Source of the DNA: Deltaproteobacteria bacterium
Lineage (GTDB): Bacteria; Desulfobacterota; Dissulfuribacteria; Dissulfuribacterales; DYLC01
Length of the DNA stretch: 64,000 bases
Direction of reading: 5' to 3'
Assembly: GCA_028695735.1 (NCBI GenBank)
Contig: JAQVIJ010000001.1
Span: forward strand, 423,081-487,080
This document shows positions 48,436-58,701 of the stretch, piece after piece (position 1 is the stretch's first letter; each line of letters opens with the position of its first letter). A model generated the notes under the pieces. It saw only the letters and a list, made by a program, of their open reading frames with translations. It did not search any database and had not been told where the DNA came from. The position numbers and the translations under genes are program-made.

Positions 48436-49605
48436 ATGCATGAGGTCTGGGGTATAGCGGCGCTATGGTTGGGTCTTGCCTTGATTGCCACTCTGCTTTC
48501 CCTCTGGTTTCGTATAGCCACCGCACTTTCCGAAATTGTAGTGGGCACGGTGGCACAGCTCCTAATCGGCGCCTTTTTCGGGCGGTCATTAAGTGCGGGT
48601 GAGCCGTGGATCGTGTTTTTGTCAGGCGCAGGGGCCATAGTGCTCACATTTCTGGCAGGCGCGGAGCTGGATCCGGATGTCTTCAAGGTCAAGTGGAAAG
48701 AGGCCACGGTCATCGGCGTCATCGCCTTTTTTGCGCCCTTTTTGGGGTGTGCGGCCCTGGCCTATTATCTCCTTGGCTGGTCGAGCCAGGCAAGCTGGCT
48801 TGCAGGGGTGGCGCTTTCAACCACCTCTGTCGCGGTCGTCTATGCGGTCATGCTGGAACTCGGGCTAAACAAGACTGATTTTGGCAAGGCCGTTTTAGCC
48901 GCATGTTTTATAAATGACCTCGGAACAGTCATTGCTCTGGGCCTGATATTTGCGCCATTTACCATCAAAACAGTCATCTTTATTGTATCCACCATAGTGG
49001 TACTCGTCTTTCTCTACTATATTACCCCGAGATTTTTCAAAAGATACGGAAACCGCCCGTCTGAACTGGAGGCCAAATTTCTGCTGCTGGCCCTTTTCGG
49101 CCTGGGCTCCCTGGCCATTTGGTCTGAAAGCGAGGCGGTCCTGCCGGCATATCTCGTGGGCATGGTGCTTGCCGGAACAGTGGGCAAAGACCATGCGCTT
49201 ATCAGGAGATTGAGGACCCTCACATTCGGCCTTCTGACACCCTTCTATTTCATAAGGGCGGGGTCTTATGTGTCCGTCTCGGCCCTCTTCGCCGCGCCCT
49301 TCGCCCTCTTCGTCCTCTTTATGGGCAAGATGCTTACCAAGGGCATAGGTGTCTATCCAGCCACAAAACTCTATAAATATGCCCAAAAGGAGGCGGTTTA
49401 CACCACCCTTCTCATGTCCACAGGCCTGACCTTCGGCTCCATATCGGCCCTTTTCGGCCTAAACCATGGTATAATCACTCAAGCGCAATACTCCATTTTG
49501 GTAGCAGTGGTCATAGGAAGCGCAGTAGTGCCAACGCTCATTGCCAACGCCTTTTTTATTCCTCACTACCTCTTGCCCGAGAGAAAGGATGAGGACAAAA
49601 AATAA
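48436..49605 (+). CDS. Cation:proton antiporter (monovalent CPA family)
   Basis: About a dozen TM segments, FLAGAELDPDVFK and CFINDLGTVIALGL-type Na+/H+ exchanger segments. Confidence 0.9.
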   Translation: MHEVWGIAALWLGLALIATLLSLWFRIATALSEIVVGTVAQLLIGAFFGRSLSAGEPWIVFLSGAGAIVLTFLAGAELDPDVFKVKWKEATVIGVIAFFAPFLGCAALAYYLLGWSSQASWLAGVALSTTSVAVVYAVMLELGLNKTDFGKAVLAACFINDLGTVIALGLIFAPFTIKTVIFIVSTIVVLVFLYYITPRFFKRYGNRPSELEAKFLLLALFGLGSLAIWSESEAVLPAYLVGMVLAGTVGKDHALIRRLRTLTFGLLTPFYFIRAGSYVSVSALFAAPFALFVLFMGKMLTKGIGVYPATKLYKYAQKEAVYTTLLMSTGLTFGSISALFGLNHGIITQAQYSILVAVVIGSAVVPTLIANAFFIPHYLLPERKDEDKK

Positions 49606-49631
49606 AGGACAACTTCAACAGGAGGGTGCAT

Positions 49632-50063
49632 ATGCTTAAAAAGATTCTCGTCGCATTTGATGGCTCCAACCAGTCCCACAAGGCCTTTGACTTCGCCCTT
49701 GAACTGGCCAGGCGCTGTGCTGGTGCAGAAGAAGGGCCAGAGGTCACAGTCATTTCTGTAGCCCAGCCGCCTGAACTAAGTGAAATCGTGGAGATGGATG
49801 CAGTCATCGACAACGCAACCAACTATTACAAAGGGCTTCATGCGGAGCTTGTGAAAAAGGCGGCAGAAAAGGGCATTAAAATAGAAACAGACATACTTGT
49901 AGGCCACCCTGCCGACCAACTCATTCGATGCGCCAGTGAAAAGAAGGCAGATATGATTGTCATGGGCCAGAGGGGCAAGTCTGGCATCTCCGGCTGGCTC
50001 ATGGGCTCTGTATCCAAAAGGGTGACCACCTATGCGCCATGTACCGTCACCGTGGTGAAATAA
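49632..50063 (+). CDS. Universal stress protein (UspA family)
   Basis: KKILVAFDGSNQSHKAFDFA; DILVGHPADQLI; MGQRGKSGISGWLMGSVSKRVTTYAPCTVTVVK. Confidence 0.94.
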   Translation: MLKKILVAFDGSNQSHKAFDFALELARRCAGAEEGPEVTVISVAQPPELSEIVEMDAVIDNATNYYKGLHAELVKKAAEKGIKIETDILVGHPADQLIRCASEKKADMIVMGQRGKSGISGWLMGSVSKRVTTYAPCTVTVVK

Positions 50064-50075
50064 AAGGGGGAATAA

Positions 50076-51278
50076 GTGCAAGAAAAAAAGACGGTTATTG
50101 AATCCTTCAGGGGATTCAATAAAAATGTGGTCATCACGGGCCTTGTGAGTTTTTTCATGGACCTGAGTTCAGAGATGGTCTATCCCCTTGTGCCCCTGTT
50201 TCTGGCCAATGTCCTTGGCGCAGACAAGGCGGTCATAGGCCTTATCGAGGGCATTGCGGAATCCACCGCCAGCATCCTGAAGGTCTTTTCCGGATGGCTC
50301 TCCGACCGCATCGGCAGCAGAAAATGGCTCATGGCAGCGGGATATGGCCTGGCGGTCTTGAGCAGGCCCATAATGGCCATGTCCGTCTCGTGGCGTGAAG
50401 TCCTGGCCTCAAGGTTCGTAGATCGGCTGGGGAAAGGGGTGAGAACCGCCCCACGAGACGCCATACTGGCCGAGTCCACAGAGACGGCCTATCTTGCCAG
50501 GGCATTCAGCCTGCACCGTTCCATGGATACCCTGGGCGCAGTGGTGGGGCCGCTTACGGCCTTTTTCATTCTGGGACTTTTTCAGAACAATTACAGGCTG
50601 GTCTTCTGGATGTCCATAATCCCAGGGATTATCGCTGTTCTGCTCATCATATTTTTTATCACGGAAAAGGGAAAGGAAAGGACCCTGGCAGCCCAAAGGC
50701 CCCGTCTCACTCTCAGGCATTTCAACTGGAGATTCAGGATCTTCATAGTAATCGCCGCCATATTCGCCTTTGGCAATTCAAGCGACGCATTTCTGATATT
50801 AAAGGCGCAACAGACAGGGATTCAGCCCACGCTCATTCCCATCGTCTATCTCACATTCAACCTGCTCTATGCCCTCTCAGCCATTCCCGCGGGTATGGCC
50901 GCTGACAGATTTGGGAAAAGACGCATAATCCTCCTGGGTTTTATTCTGTTTAGCCTCGTCTATTATGGTTTTGCAGTCACTGAAGACAGCCGTGGCATCT
51001 GGGGCCTGTTTGTCCTGTATGGTATCTTCATGGGGCTTACCGAGGGCATTCAGAAGGCATACCTTGCCACCATCATACCCCCGGACTTCAAGGCCACTGC
51101 ATTCGGCGTTTACAACACCGTTGTGGGCCTCGCCACACTTCCGGCAAGCATCATCGGAGGCTGGCTCTGGGATGCTTTCTCTTCGTCTGCGACCTTCTAT
51201 TTTGGCTCGGCCATGGCGGCCGTTGCGGCGGTGCTCTTTGTGGCGTTTATTTCCACAGCAAAGGGGCAAAAGGCCTGA
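50076..51278 (+). CDS. MFS transporter
   Basis: 12 TM-type sequence with FSGWLSDRIGSRKWLMAAGYG loop motif. Confidence 0.92.
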   Translation: MQEKKTVIESFRGFNKNVVITGLVSFFMDLSSEMVYPLVPLFLANVLGADKAVIGLIEGIAESTASILKVFSGWLSDRIGSRKWLMAAGYGLAVLSRPIMAMSVSWREVLASRFVDRLGKGVRTAPRDAILAESTETAYLARAFSLHRSMDTLGAVVGPLTAFFILGLFQNNYRLVFWMSIIPGIIAVLLIIFFITEKGKERTLAAQRPRLTLRHFNWRFRIFIVIAAIFAFGNSSDAFLILKAQQTGIQPTLIPIVYLTFNLLYALSAIPAGMAADRFGKRRIILLGFILFSLVYYGFAVTEDSRGIWGLFVLYGIFMGLTEGIQKAYLATIIPPDFKATAFGVYNTVVGLATLPASIIGGWLWDAFSSSATFYFGSAMAAVAAVLFVAFISTAKGQKA

Positions 51279-51343
51279 TAGTGGAATTTGGTGGCTTGTT
51301 CTATCTTGCATTTTGGCCGCAATGTGACTACTATCGTTAACCT

Positions 51344-51988
51344 ATGTTTAAGTCTCCCTCTGCACAGAACAGCCCCAAGACCAAACAGCAGATCTTCTGG
51401 GAGTATGCCCAGTCCATTATTATCGCCCTGTTGTTGGCCATGCTCATTCGCACCTTTGTGGTGCAGGCATTTAAGATTCCATCGGGTTCCATGTTAAACA
51501 CCCTGCTCATAGGCGATCACCTCTTTGTAAATAAAATGGCCTATGGCATTCGCAACCCCTTTACCAAGGCCGTTTGGATTGCGGGGGAAAACCCAAGGCA
51601 CGGGGATGTCATAGTCTTCATATATCCGGTGGATCCCTCAAAGGACTTCATCAAACGCGTAATCGGTGTGCCGGGGGATGTGGTAGAGATTCGAGACAAA
51701 AAGCTCTTTGTAAACGGCAAACCCTTTCCAGATCCACCCACTGCCCAGTGGACAGACTCGCGCATCTTGCCCGCCAATGTGCAGCCGCGAGACAACTTCG
51801 GCCCTATTACGGTGCCCAAGGATTCACTTTTTGTCATGGGAGACAATCGGGACCACAGCTATGACAGCCGTTTTTGGGGATTTGTGCCCATACAGGATGT
51901 AAAAGGCAAGGCCCTTTTCATCTATTGGTCATGGGATAATGAAAACTTCAGTCCCCGGCTTAATCGCATAGGCAATATAATCCATTAA
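51344..51988 (+). CDS. lepB: Signal peptidase I
   Basis: VQAFKIPSGSMLNTLLIGDHLFVNK; KRVIGVPGDVVEI; MGDNRDHSYDSRFWGFV. Confidence 0.96.
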   Translation: MFKSPSAQNSPKTKQQIFWEYAQSIIIALLLAMLIRTFVVQAFKIPSGSMLNTLLIGDHLFVNKMAYGIRNPFTKAVWIAGENPRHGDVIVFIYPVDPSKDFIKRVIGVPGDVVEIRDKKLFVNGKPFPDPPTAQWTDSRILPANVQPRDNFGPITVPKDSLFVMGDNRDHSYDSRFWGFVPIQDVKGKALFIYWSWDNENFSPRLNRIGNIIH

Positions 51989-52010
51989 ATTTCAACTCAT
52001 GGAGGGCAAC

Positions 52011-52328
52011 ATGAAAAAGGCCTTGATTCTGGCAATGGCACTGATGGTTCTCTTTCTCAATGGCCTGGCGGTAAATGCCTATGAGTGGTGGGCGGATTAC
52101 CCCTACAGCCCTGATAAAAGTGAGGTCATAGACCGCTTCAGTTGGGATGGCAGAAACCATGTCACCATCACATGGAACAACTCTGCCTACACGGCATCCG
52201 CAGTGGAAATGGACCCAGATGGGGTGCCCGTAGTCCATTGGTGGGCAAAGGTCTATTCCACTTACTATGACCTCTACTATTCCTACAATGGCCAGGATTG
52301 GTATTATTATGGATATGCCTATTATTGA
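52011..52328 (+). CDS. Small secreted Tyr/Trp-rich hypothetical protein
   Basis: Signal peptide MKKALILAMALMVLFLNGLAVNA; C-terminus DLYYSYNGQDWYYYGYAYY; GGAGGG RBS. Confidence 0.75.
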   Translation: MKKALILAMALMVLFLNGLAVNAYEWWADYPYSPDKSEVIDRFSWDGRNHVTITWNNSAYTASAVEMDPDGVPVVHWWAKVYSTYYDLYYSYNGQDWYYYGYAYY

Positions 52329-52681
52329 TTCTGACCGCCCACCTTCTGCCTTATAAAGATGCCCAATCTTTCCTTGAGCCTCTCCGCCTTCTCCTCCGAA
52401 ATTTGCGCATGGGAGGGAGGCGGCCCCTCATGGACAATGCCAGGGGGAAGGCCGGATTCCGACCTCTGTAGCAAAAAAGGCGGTAAAGGGCCTTTTTGGC
52501 CCTTCTGTTCATTTTGTGAACTTGGCATGTCTGGGCCTGCCTTTACTGGCTTGTGTATCTCCGCATCCCTTTGAACAACAGGTGTAGGGATGGAAGGCCG
52601 CTGGTCTTTCTGAAGAAAAAGCCAGTAAAAGGCCATGAGCAAGCTGGCTATCAAGAAAAATAGAATATATCTCATCGCCAT
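52322..52681 (-). CDS. Membrane-anchored hypothetical protein
   Basis: N-terminal TM YILFFLIASLLMAFYWLFL, Pro-rich linker, charged C-terminus; directly downstream of cysteine desulfurase. Confidence 0.6.
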   Translation of the reverse strand: MAMRYILFFLIASLLMAFYWLFLQKDQRPSIPTPVVQRDAEIHKPVKAGPDMPSSQNEQKGQKGPLPPFLLQRSESGLPPGIVHEGPPPSHAQISEEKAERLKERLGIFIRQKVGGQNQ

Positions 52682-52684
52682 AGG

Positions 52685-53821
52685 CTAATTACTTACCTCT
52701 TTGAGTTGTTGGCCTAATATAGCCAGGACTGCATCTATCTGGTCTTCAGTGGTGGTCCTGCCCAAGGAAAAACGCACTGTCCCCTGTGCCACTTCCTGGC
52801 CCACTCCCATGGCAGCCAGCACATGGGAGATGCGCACAGACCTGTCATGACACGCAGCACCAGTGGAGACACAGAACTCCTTTTCACAACGGGCCAAAAG
52901 CCCTGTGGCATTCACTCCCACAAAGGACACACTTAGAGTATTGGGCAAGGTGGCCTGACCCTGGCCATGGCGACGAAGATGAGGCCATATCTGCTGTAGG
53001 CCTTGCCAGAGCCGTTCTTTCAATGCCTCCTGGCGCTTCATCTCTCGGTCTATGTCCTTTGAGAGCAGCTCGCAGGCACGGCCCAACCCCGCGGCCAGGG
53101 CCACTGCCTCTGTTCCAGCCCTGCGGCCCTTTTCTTGGCCGCCGCCCAGTAAAAATGGTGTAAAGGGTGCGTCTTTGGCCACAAAAAGGGCGCCTATGCC
53201 CTTGGGTGCATATAACTTATGGCCAGCCAGAGTGAGATAGTCCACTTGCAGCTCCCTCACATTTATGGGAATCTTGCCCAGGGCCTGGGCTGCATCCGTG
53301 TGCACCAAGATTCCCCTGGGCTTGACCAATCGGGCTATCTCTGAAACAGGCTGCATAATACCTGTCTCATTGTTGGCCAACATCACGGAGACCAATGCCG
53401 TATTTGGCCGCAAAAGCCTTTGAATCTCCTCACATGTCACCACACCTGCTGAATTCACTCGCGCAAAGTCCACTGAAACACCCTGTTCCATCAGGCGAAT
53501 GGCGGCATTTAACACAGAGGGATGCTCTATCTCGCTTACTATCAAATGTCTGCCCATTGAAGCCGACAAGCCCAGCAGATTAAAAAGCACGGTATTATTG
53601 GATTCGGTTCCGCCGCTGGTGAAGATGAGCTCATCAGAAGAGGCATTCATCAATGAGGACACTCGCATTCGTGCCTCCTCCAGACATGCCTTGGCCTTTA
53701 GGCCCATCAAATGGGAGCTGCTGGCATTGCCCCAATGATTGCGCCACACCCCTACCATGGCATCTATGACCTCTGGCAGGCATGGCGTGGTGGCATTGAA
53801 ATCTAAGTAGATAGGATACAT
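52685..53821 (-). CDS. Cysteine desulfurase (NifS/IscS family)
   Basis: YLDFNATTPCLPEVIDAM; TSGGTESNN; HTDAAQALGKIPI; LAGHKLYAPKGIGAL. Confidence 0.93.
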   Translation of the reverse strand: MYPIYLDFNATTPCLPEVIDAMVGVWRNHWGNASSSHLMGLKAKACLEEARMRVSSLMNASSDELIFTSGGTESNNTVLFNLLGLSASMGRHLIVSEIEHPSVLNAAIRLMEQGVSVDFARVNSAGVVTCEEIQRLLRPNTALVSVMLANNETGIMQPVSEIARLVKPRGILVHTDAAQALGKIPINVRELQVDYLTLAGHKLYAPKGIGALFVAKDAPFTPFLLGGGQEKGRRAGTEAVALAAGLGRACELLSKDIDREMKRQEALKERLWQGLQQIWPHLRRHGQGQATLPNTLSVSFVGVNATGLLARCEKEFCVSTGAACHDRSVRISHVLAAMGVGQEVAQGTVRFSLGRTTTEDQIDAVLAILGQQLKEVSN

Positions 53822-53964
53822 AATAGTCCTCGAAAACAATCGAAAAAATCTTTATGATATGTTACAACAAAATCTGCAAAAATACAGGGAACCTTTAATG
53901 TAAAACGCTAATGGTTTATTTTTCAAGGAACCCTTCAGGAAATCCTCTTGTCAACAGACAATTC

Positions 53965-54738
53965 ATGAAAAAACACTATAAAAATAGGGTGATTTGGTTG
54001 CTGAGTGCCTGCTATCTAAGTGGCAGCCTTTTTGCATGTGCCAAGGCCAAGGCACCTGTGGCACCCAGGGGTTATGCCCCTCCGCCCTACAAGGTCCCTG
54101 CCACTCAACGACCGTACACTGTAAACGGCAAGACATACTATCCCCTGCCTTCAGCAGAGGGTTTTGTGGAGGAGGGCTACGCCTCCTGGTATGGCAGGGA
54201 TTTTCACAACAAAAACACGGCCAACGGCGAGAGGTTCGATATGTACGGCATCAGCGCCGCCCACAAGATACTGCCCATAAACACCATGGTGCGGGTCACT
54301 AATCTGGAAAACGGCAAGGATATCCTCTGCCGGATAAACGACCGGGGTCCTTTTGTAAAAGACCGCATTCTGGACCTGAGCTATGGGGCAGCCCAGCAAT
54401 TGGGCATAGCCGGCAAAGGCCTGGCCCGTGTACGGGTCGAGGCCTTGAGCGAAGGCTCCATGACAGGCAATCGCATCACATACGTCAACCGGCCAGATAT
54501 AAGGCACGGCAGATTCTATGTGCAGGTGGGCGCATTCCTGGAAAGGGACCGGGCCTATGCCTTTAGAGACAGCTTGAGCAGGGAGTACAAGACCGTCGAG
54601 GTGGCCGAAGGCAATGTGGGTGCGCAGACCTTCTACCGGGTTCAGATATTTGTGTCCAATGACTATGATGAGGCGCAGAGGCTGGAAAAACAAATAGAAC
54701 AGCGCATAAATCCCAATGCCTTTTTGATTGCAAAATAA
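53965..54738 (+). CDS. rlpA: Septal ring lytic transglycosylase RlpA family protein with SPOR domain
   Basis: Lipobox LFAC; GYASWYGRDFHNKNTANGERFDMYGISAAHKILPINTMVRVTNLENGK; C-terminal SPOR-like FYVQVGAF. Confidence 0.93.
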   Translation: MKKHYKNRVIWLLSACYLSGSLFACAKAKAPVAPRGYAPPPYKVPATQRPYTVNGKTYYPLPSAEGFVEEGYASWYGRDFHNKNTANGERFDMYGISAAHKILPINTMVRVTNLENGKDILCRINDRGPFVKDRILDLSYGAAQQLGIAGKGLARVRVEALSEGSMTGNRITYVNRPDIRHGRFYVQVGAFLERDRAYAFRDSLSREYKTVEVAEGNVGAQTFYRVQIFVSNDYDEAQRLEKQIEQRINPNAFLIAK

Positions 54739-54778
54739 TGGTTTGTCTATATAATTCATTAAATTTACGGAGGTTCCC

Positions 54779-55234
54779 ATGCTATCCAACAAATTAAAAC
54801 ACGATGCGGTCAAGACACCGGTCCTGAATAGAGAAAAGGGCTTCACCCTCATAGAGCTTCTGGTCGTAGTCATCATCATAGGTCTGTTGGCCTCTTTGGT
54901 GGCCCCAAAATTCTTTGGAAAGCTCGGGGCAAGCAAGCAGAAAACCGCCAAGGCCCAGATAGAACTCTTCGGTTCGGCCCTGGATTCCTTCAGGCTGGAT
55001 GTGGGACGTTATCCCACTACAGAGGAAGGTCTCAATGCCCTGCGCGAAAAACCATCTTCAGCGGAGAAGTGGCAGGGGCCATATCTACCCAAGGCCATTC
55101 CCAAGGACCCCTGGGGCAGGGATTATGTCTATAAATGCCCTGGTGAACACGGGGAGTACGACATCATAAGCTATGGACTGGACGGCCAGCCCGGCGGTGA
55201 AGGCGAAAACGCAGATGTCAACAGTTGGGAGTAA
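54779..55234 (+). CDS. gspG: Type II secretion system major pseudopilin GspG
   Basis: KGFTLIELLVVVIIIGLLASLVAPKFFGKLG; GRYPTTEEGLNALREKP. Confidence 0.96.
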   Translation: MLSNKLKHDAVKTPVLNREKGFTLIELLVVVIIIGLLASLVAPKFFGKLGASKQKTAKAQIELFGSALDSFRLDVGRYPTTEEGLNALREKPSSAEKWQGPYLPKAIPKDPWGRDYVYKCPGEHGEYDIISYGLDGQPGGEGENADVNSWE

Positions 55235-55243
55235 CCTCCTGTC

Positions 55244-56929
55244 ATGAACGAGGTCATTACAGCCCCAACCACTCTGCTGACCGGCGGATCACAGGCAGAT
55301 ACTAACGCTATGGCGGCCAACACCCCGCTTACGGAGTCACAGGTGCGGAGCGAACAGGACAAAATCCAATCCGTCGGGGAACCTGCTGAAAGACAAGGCC
55401 AGATGCCATCAGTTCAGGGGATCCTTGGCGCTGATTTTCCGGAAAAGCCCCCTGCCGTCAACATCGACGGCCTGTCCCCGCGCCTCATGAAACAATGGCG
55501 GCTCGCACCACTTGAGGCTACACCCGACTTTCTGCGCGTGGCCATGGCAAACCCCAATGACCTCTATGCCATAGAGGCCATGGAAATGCTCTATGGTGCT
55601 CGCGTGATACCGGTAAAGGCCAACGAAGATGACATCCTGGCAGCCATCTACCGGTGGTACGAGGCGGACATGGACCTGGCAGCCAGCGACACAGACCAGG
55701 ATGAGCGTAACGAAGAAGGTCTGTGGGATGACCCGGAGCAGCTCAAGGACATGGCTTCCGAGGCCCCTGTCATCCGTCTCGTAAATCACCTCATCAGCCA
55801 GGCGATAGAAGTCGGGGCTTCAGACATACACTTCGAACCGTTTCGGGACAACATGAAGGTGCGTTACCGTATAGACGGTGTGCTGCACGAGATGGAAACC
55901 ATAGCCAAACGCCTACAGCCGGCCATCACATCCCGCGTAAAACTCATGTCCAAGATGAACATAGCAGAGATGCGTCTTCCCCAGGACGGCCGCATAAAGA
56001 TCAAGGAGCGCTCTCGCGAGATAGACATCCGTGTCTCCTCCCTTCCCACCCTTTTTGGTGAAAGCCTGGTCCTGCGCCTCTTAAACAGGGACGAGGTGAA
56101 ATTGGACCTGGAAAGCCTGGGGCTCTCAGAAGAGATGCGCAATAAATTCGACAGGGTCATTACAAGGCCATACGGCATGATTCTGGTCACAGGTCCAACG
56201 GGAAGCGGCAAGACCACCACCCTCTATGCGGTCATGAACCGCATCAACTCACCTGACAAAAAGATCGTGACAGTGGAAGACCCAGTAGAATACCAGTTGG
56301 ACGGCATAAATCAGATACACGTCAAGACCAATATCGGCCTGACCTTCGCCTCCGCCCTGCGCACCATTCTGCGACAGGACCCGGATGTGATTCTGGTGGG
56401 CGAGATTCGAGATGGAGAAACCGCAGAGATAGCCATCCAGTCCGCCCTGACAGGCCATCTGGTCTTTTCCACACTTCATACCAACGACGCCCCAAGCGCC
56501 ATCACCAGGCTTCAGGAAATGGGCGTAGAGTCCTATCTGCTCTCATCATGCCTGCTGGCGGTGGTGGCACAGCGTTTGGTCAGGCGTATCTGCCCCCATT
56601 GCAAGACAAAGGTACCTGTCAACGATACCCTTTGGGATGAAATGCGACATCTGGGCGGGAATACGGTTTCAGAGAGGCCTGAGGCCGTCTGGAAGGGCGC
56701 TGGCTGCAGTCACTGCGCCGGCACAGGCTATTCCGGAAGAATCGGTATCTACGAATTCATGGAGATATCTCCCGGCATACACAGGCTCATCATGCAAGGC
56801 GCCGACAGCTCCACCATCATGTCAGAGGCGAGGCAAGAGGGCATGCGCACTCTGCGGGAAGACGGAATGCTGCATGTATTACATGGCATGACCACGTTGG
56901 AAGAGGTCATTCGCGTCACAAACAACTGA
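55244..56929 (+). CDS. gspE: Type II secretion system ATPase GspE
   Basis: GPTGSGKTTTLYAVMNRI; RQDPDVILVGEIRDGETAEIAIQSALTGHLVFSTLHTND; tetracysteine zinc site. Confidence 0.96.
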   Translation: MNEVITAPTTLLTGGSQADTNAMAANTPLTESQVRSEQDKIQSVGEPAERQGQMPSVQGILGADFPEKPPAVNIDGLSPRLMKQWRLAPLEATPDFLRVAMANPNDLYAIEAMEMLYGARVIPVKANEDDILAAIYRWYEADMDLAASDTDQDERNEEGLWDDPEQLKDMASEAPVIRLVNHLISQAIEVGASDIHFEPFRDNMKVRYRIDGVLHEMETIAKRLQPAITSRVKLMSKMNIAEMRLPQDGRIKIKERSREIDIRVSSLPTLFGESLVLRLLNRDEVKLDLESLGLSEEMRNKFDRVITRPYGMILVTGPTGSGKTTTLYAVMNRINSPDKKIVTVEDPVEYQLDGINQIHVKTNIGLTFASALRTILRQDPDVILVGEIRDGETAEIAIQSALTGHLVFSTLHTNDAPSAITRLQEMGVESYLLSSCLLAVVAQRLVRRICPHCKTKVPVNDTLWDEMRHLGGNTVSERPEAVWKGAGCSHCAGTGYSGRIGIYEFMEISPGIHRLIMQGADSSTIMSEARQEGMRTLREDGMLHVLHGMTTLEEVIRVTNN

Positions 56930-56930
56930 C

Positions 56931-58238
56931 ATGCCCTCACTCAACCCCCTTTCACGTTTCATCACATCAGCAAATTCCAGGGCTGCTTCCGGCGCAGACG
57001 GCAAACAAGGCACCCGCAAAACCCCTGGACAGACAAAATTTTCCTATGAAGCAATAAACGCGGCCGGCGCAAGGGTAAACGGCACAGAGGAGGCGGCAAA
57101 CGAACAGGCCCTCATAAACAAACTGCTTGCACTCGGCCTGCAACCCATAAGAATCAAGAAACAGCGCACCCTTGAGGGTCTGCTGCGGCTGCATACAGGG
57201 CCGAAGCTGACGCAGGATGACCTGCTGTTCTTTACGCGCGAACTGGCGGACCTGCTGGAGGCCGGCGTGCCCCTGGAACGCGCCATGACGGTCATCGTGG
57301 ATTCCACAGACAAACCAGCGGTCAAAGAATTGGTAACCACCATCCGCAGAGATATTCAGGGCGGCAAAGGGCTCTCAGGGGCATTATCCAATCATCCTGC
57401 GCTATTTGACAAATTATATATAAACATGGTGACAGTGGGTGAAATGGGCGGTGTTCTGCCGGAGGTGCTGCGCAGACTCGGCACATTTCTGGAACGCTCC
57501 CGTCAGATTCGCAGATTCATCCTGACCTCTTCCATCTATCCCGGAATGTTACTCCTGGTGGGCCTTGCATCCATCACCATCCTTGTGACATTTGTCGTGC
57601 CTAAATTCGGCCAGATATTCAAGGACCTGAACCAACCAATGCCCCTTGCAACAGAACTCATCGTCAATACCAGCTCCTTCATAAAGGACTGGTGGTGGCT
57701 GATCGCTGTATTCATCGCTGGCGCTGTAGGCGGCTTATACACCTCCTTTCACACTCCAAACAGCAGAATCTGGTGGGACAAGACCCTGCTGCGCCTTCCC
57801 TTGGTAGGCGGCATGATCCTGCGCATGGAACTGGCAAGACTCACACGCACGCTGGGCACCCTGCTGGAAAGCGGCGTACCCATTCTCTCCTCCATTTCCC
57901 TTGCATCCGATGTACTGGAAAACACACAGATCAGGGCGCAGATGGAGGTTATGCACAAGGGCGTTAGACAGGGCAGGGCATTGAGCCAGATTATGAAACA
58001 ATCCAGCCTGTTTCCTCCTCTGGTAGTGCACCTCGTCTCCATTGGCGAGGAAACAGGAGACATGGGTAAAATGCTGTTAAAGGTAGCGGACGACCTGGAA
58101 GAAAAGATTCAGCACGATACAAAACTTTATCTCTCCATGGTGGAGCCTGTCACCATAGTGGTCATGGGTCTTCTGATAGGAGGCATCATCCTGTCCATGC
58201 TTCTGGCCATCTTTGGAATAAACGATGTATCCCTGTAA
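56931..58238 (+). CDS. gspF: Type II secretion system inner membrane protein GspF
   Basis: LLFFTRELADLLEAGVPLERAMTVI; GEMGGVLPEVLRRLGTFLE; VSIGEETGDMGKML. Confidence 0.95.
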   Translation: MPSLNPLSRFITSANSRAASGADGKQGTRKTPGQTKFSYEAINAAGARVNGTEEAANEQALINKLLALGLQPIRIKKQRTLEGLLRLHTGPKLTQDDLLFFTRELADLLEAGVPLERAMTVIVDSTDKPAVKELVTTIRRDIQGGKGLSGALSNHPALFDKLYINMVTVGEMGGVLPEVLRRLGTFLERSRQIRRFILTSSIYPGMLLLVGLASITILVTFVVPKFGQIFKDLNQPMPLATELIVNTSSFIKDWWWLIAVFIAGAVGGLYTSFHTPNSRIWWDKTLLRLPLVGGMILRMELARLTRTLGTLLESGVPILSSISLASDVLENTQIRAQMEVMHKGVRQGRALSQIMKQSSLFPPLVVHLVSIGEETGDMGKMLLKVADDLEEKIQHDTKLYLSMVEPVTIVVMGLLIGGIILSMLLAIFGINDVSL

Positions 58239-58701
58239 TATAGGCGGGGCACGCTGCAAGGCGCCCTATTCTGAAAAGGGCTTTACCCTCATGGAACTGC
58301 TGGTGGTCATGGTCATAGTGGGCCTCATGAGTTCCCTTGTCTTTGTAGCCGTGGGCAGCGGAATACTGAAATCCGAAGAAACCCGTTTCGAGGCCAACTT
58401 TTTGAGTACCCTCAAACATGCAAGAAGCGCTGCCATCGGCAGAGGAAAGGCCGTCAGAGTCATCATAGATGAAGAAAACCGACGCATCTTCATGGATGAA
58501 GGCAAACCCACCGCCATTCCGGAAACAGTACAGATCGAAGGCAGCGGCGTCATAGAGCTCGCAGGCGGTGGCTATGCCGTTCTCTTCTTCCCTGACGGGA
58601 GTTCAACCGGTGCGGAATTGGATCTCAAGTATAACAATGCCGTCAGACAGATTCGCGTCAATAAACTGCTCGGCACAGTGGATGTGGGGCCACAGGCATG
58701 A
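58225..58701 (+). CDS. gspH: Type II secretion system minor pseudopilin GspH-like
   Basis: KGFTLMELLVVMVIVGLMSSLVFVAVGSG prepilin motif; overlaps gspF end. Confidence 0.85.
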   Translation: MYPCNIGGARCKAPYSEKGFTLMELLVVMVIVGLMSSLVFVAVGSGILKSEETRFEANFLSTLKHARSAAIGRGKAVRVIIDEENRRIFMDEGKPTAIPETVQIEGSGVIELAGGGYAVLFFPDGSSTGAELDLKYNNAVRQIRVNKLLGTVDVGPQA

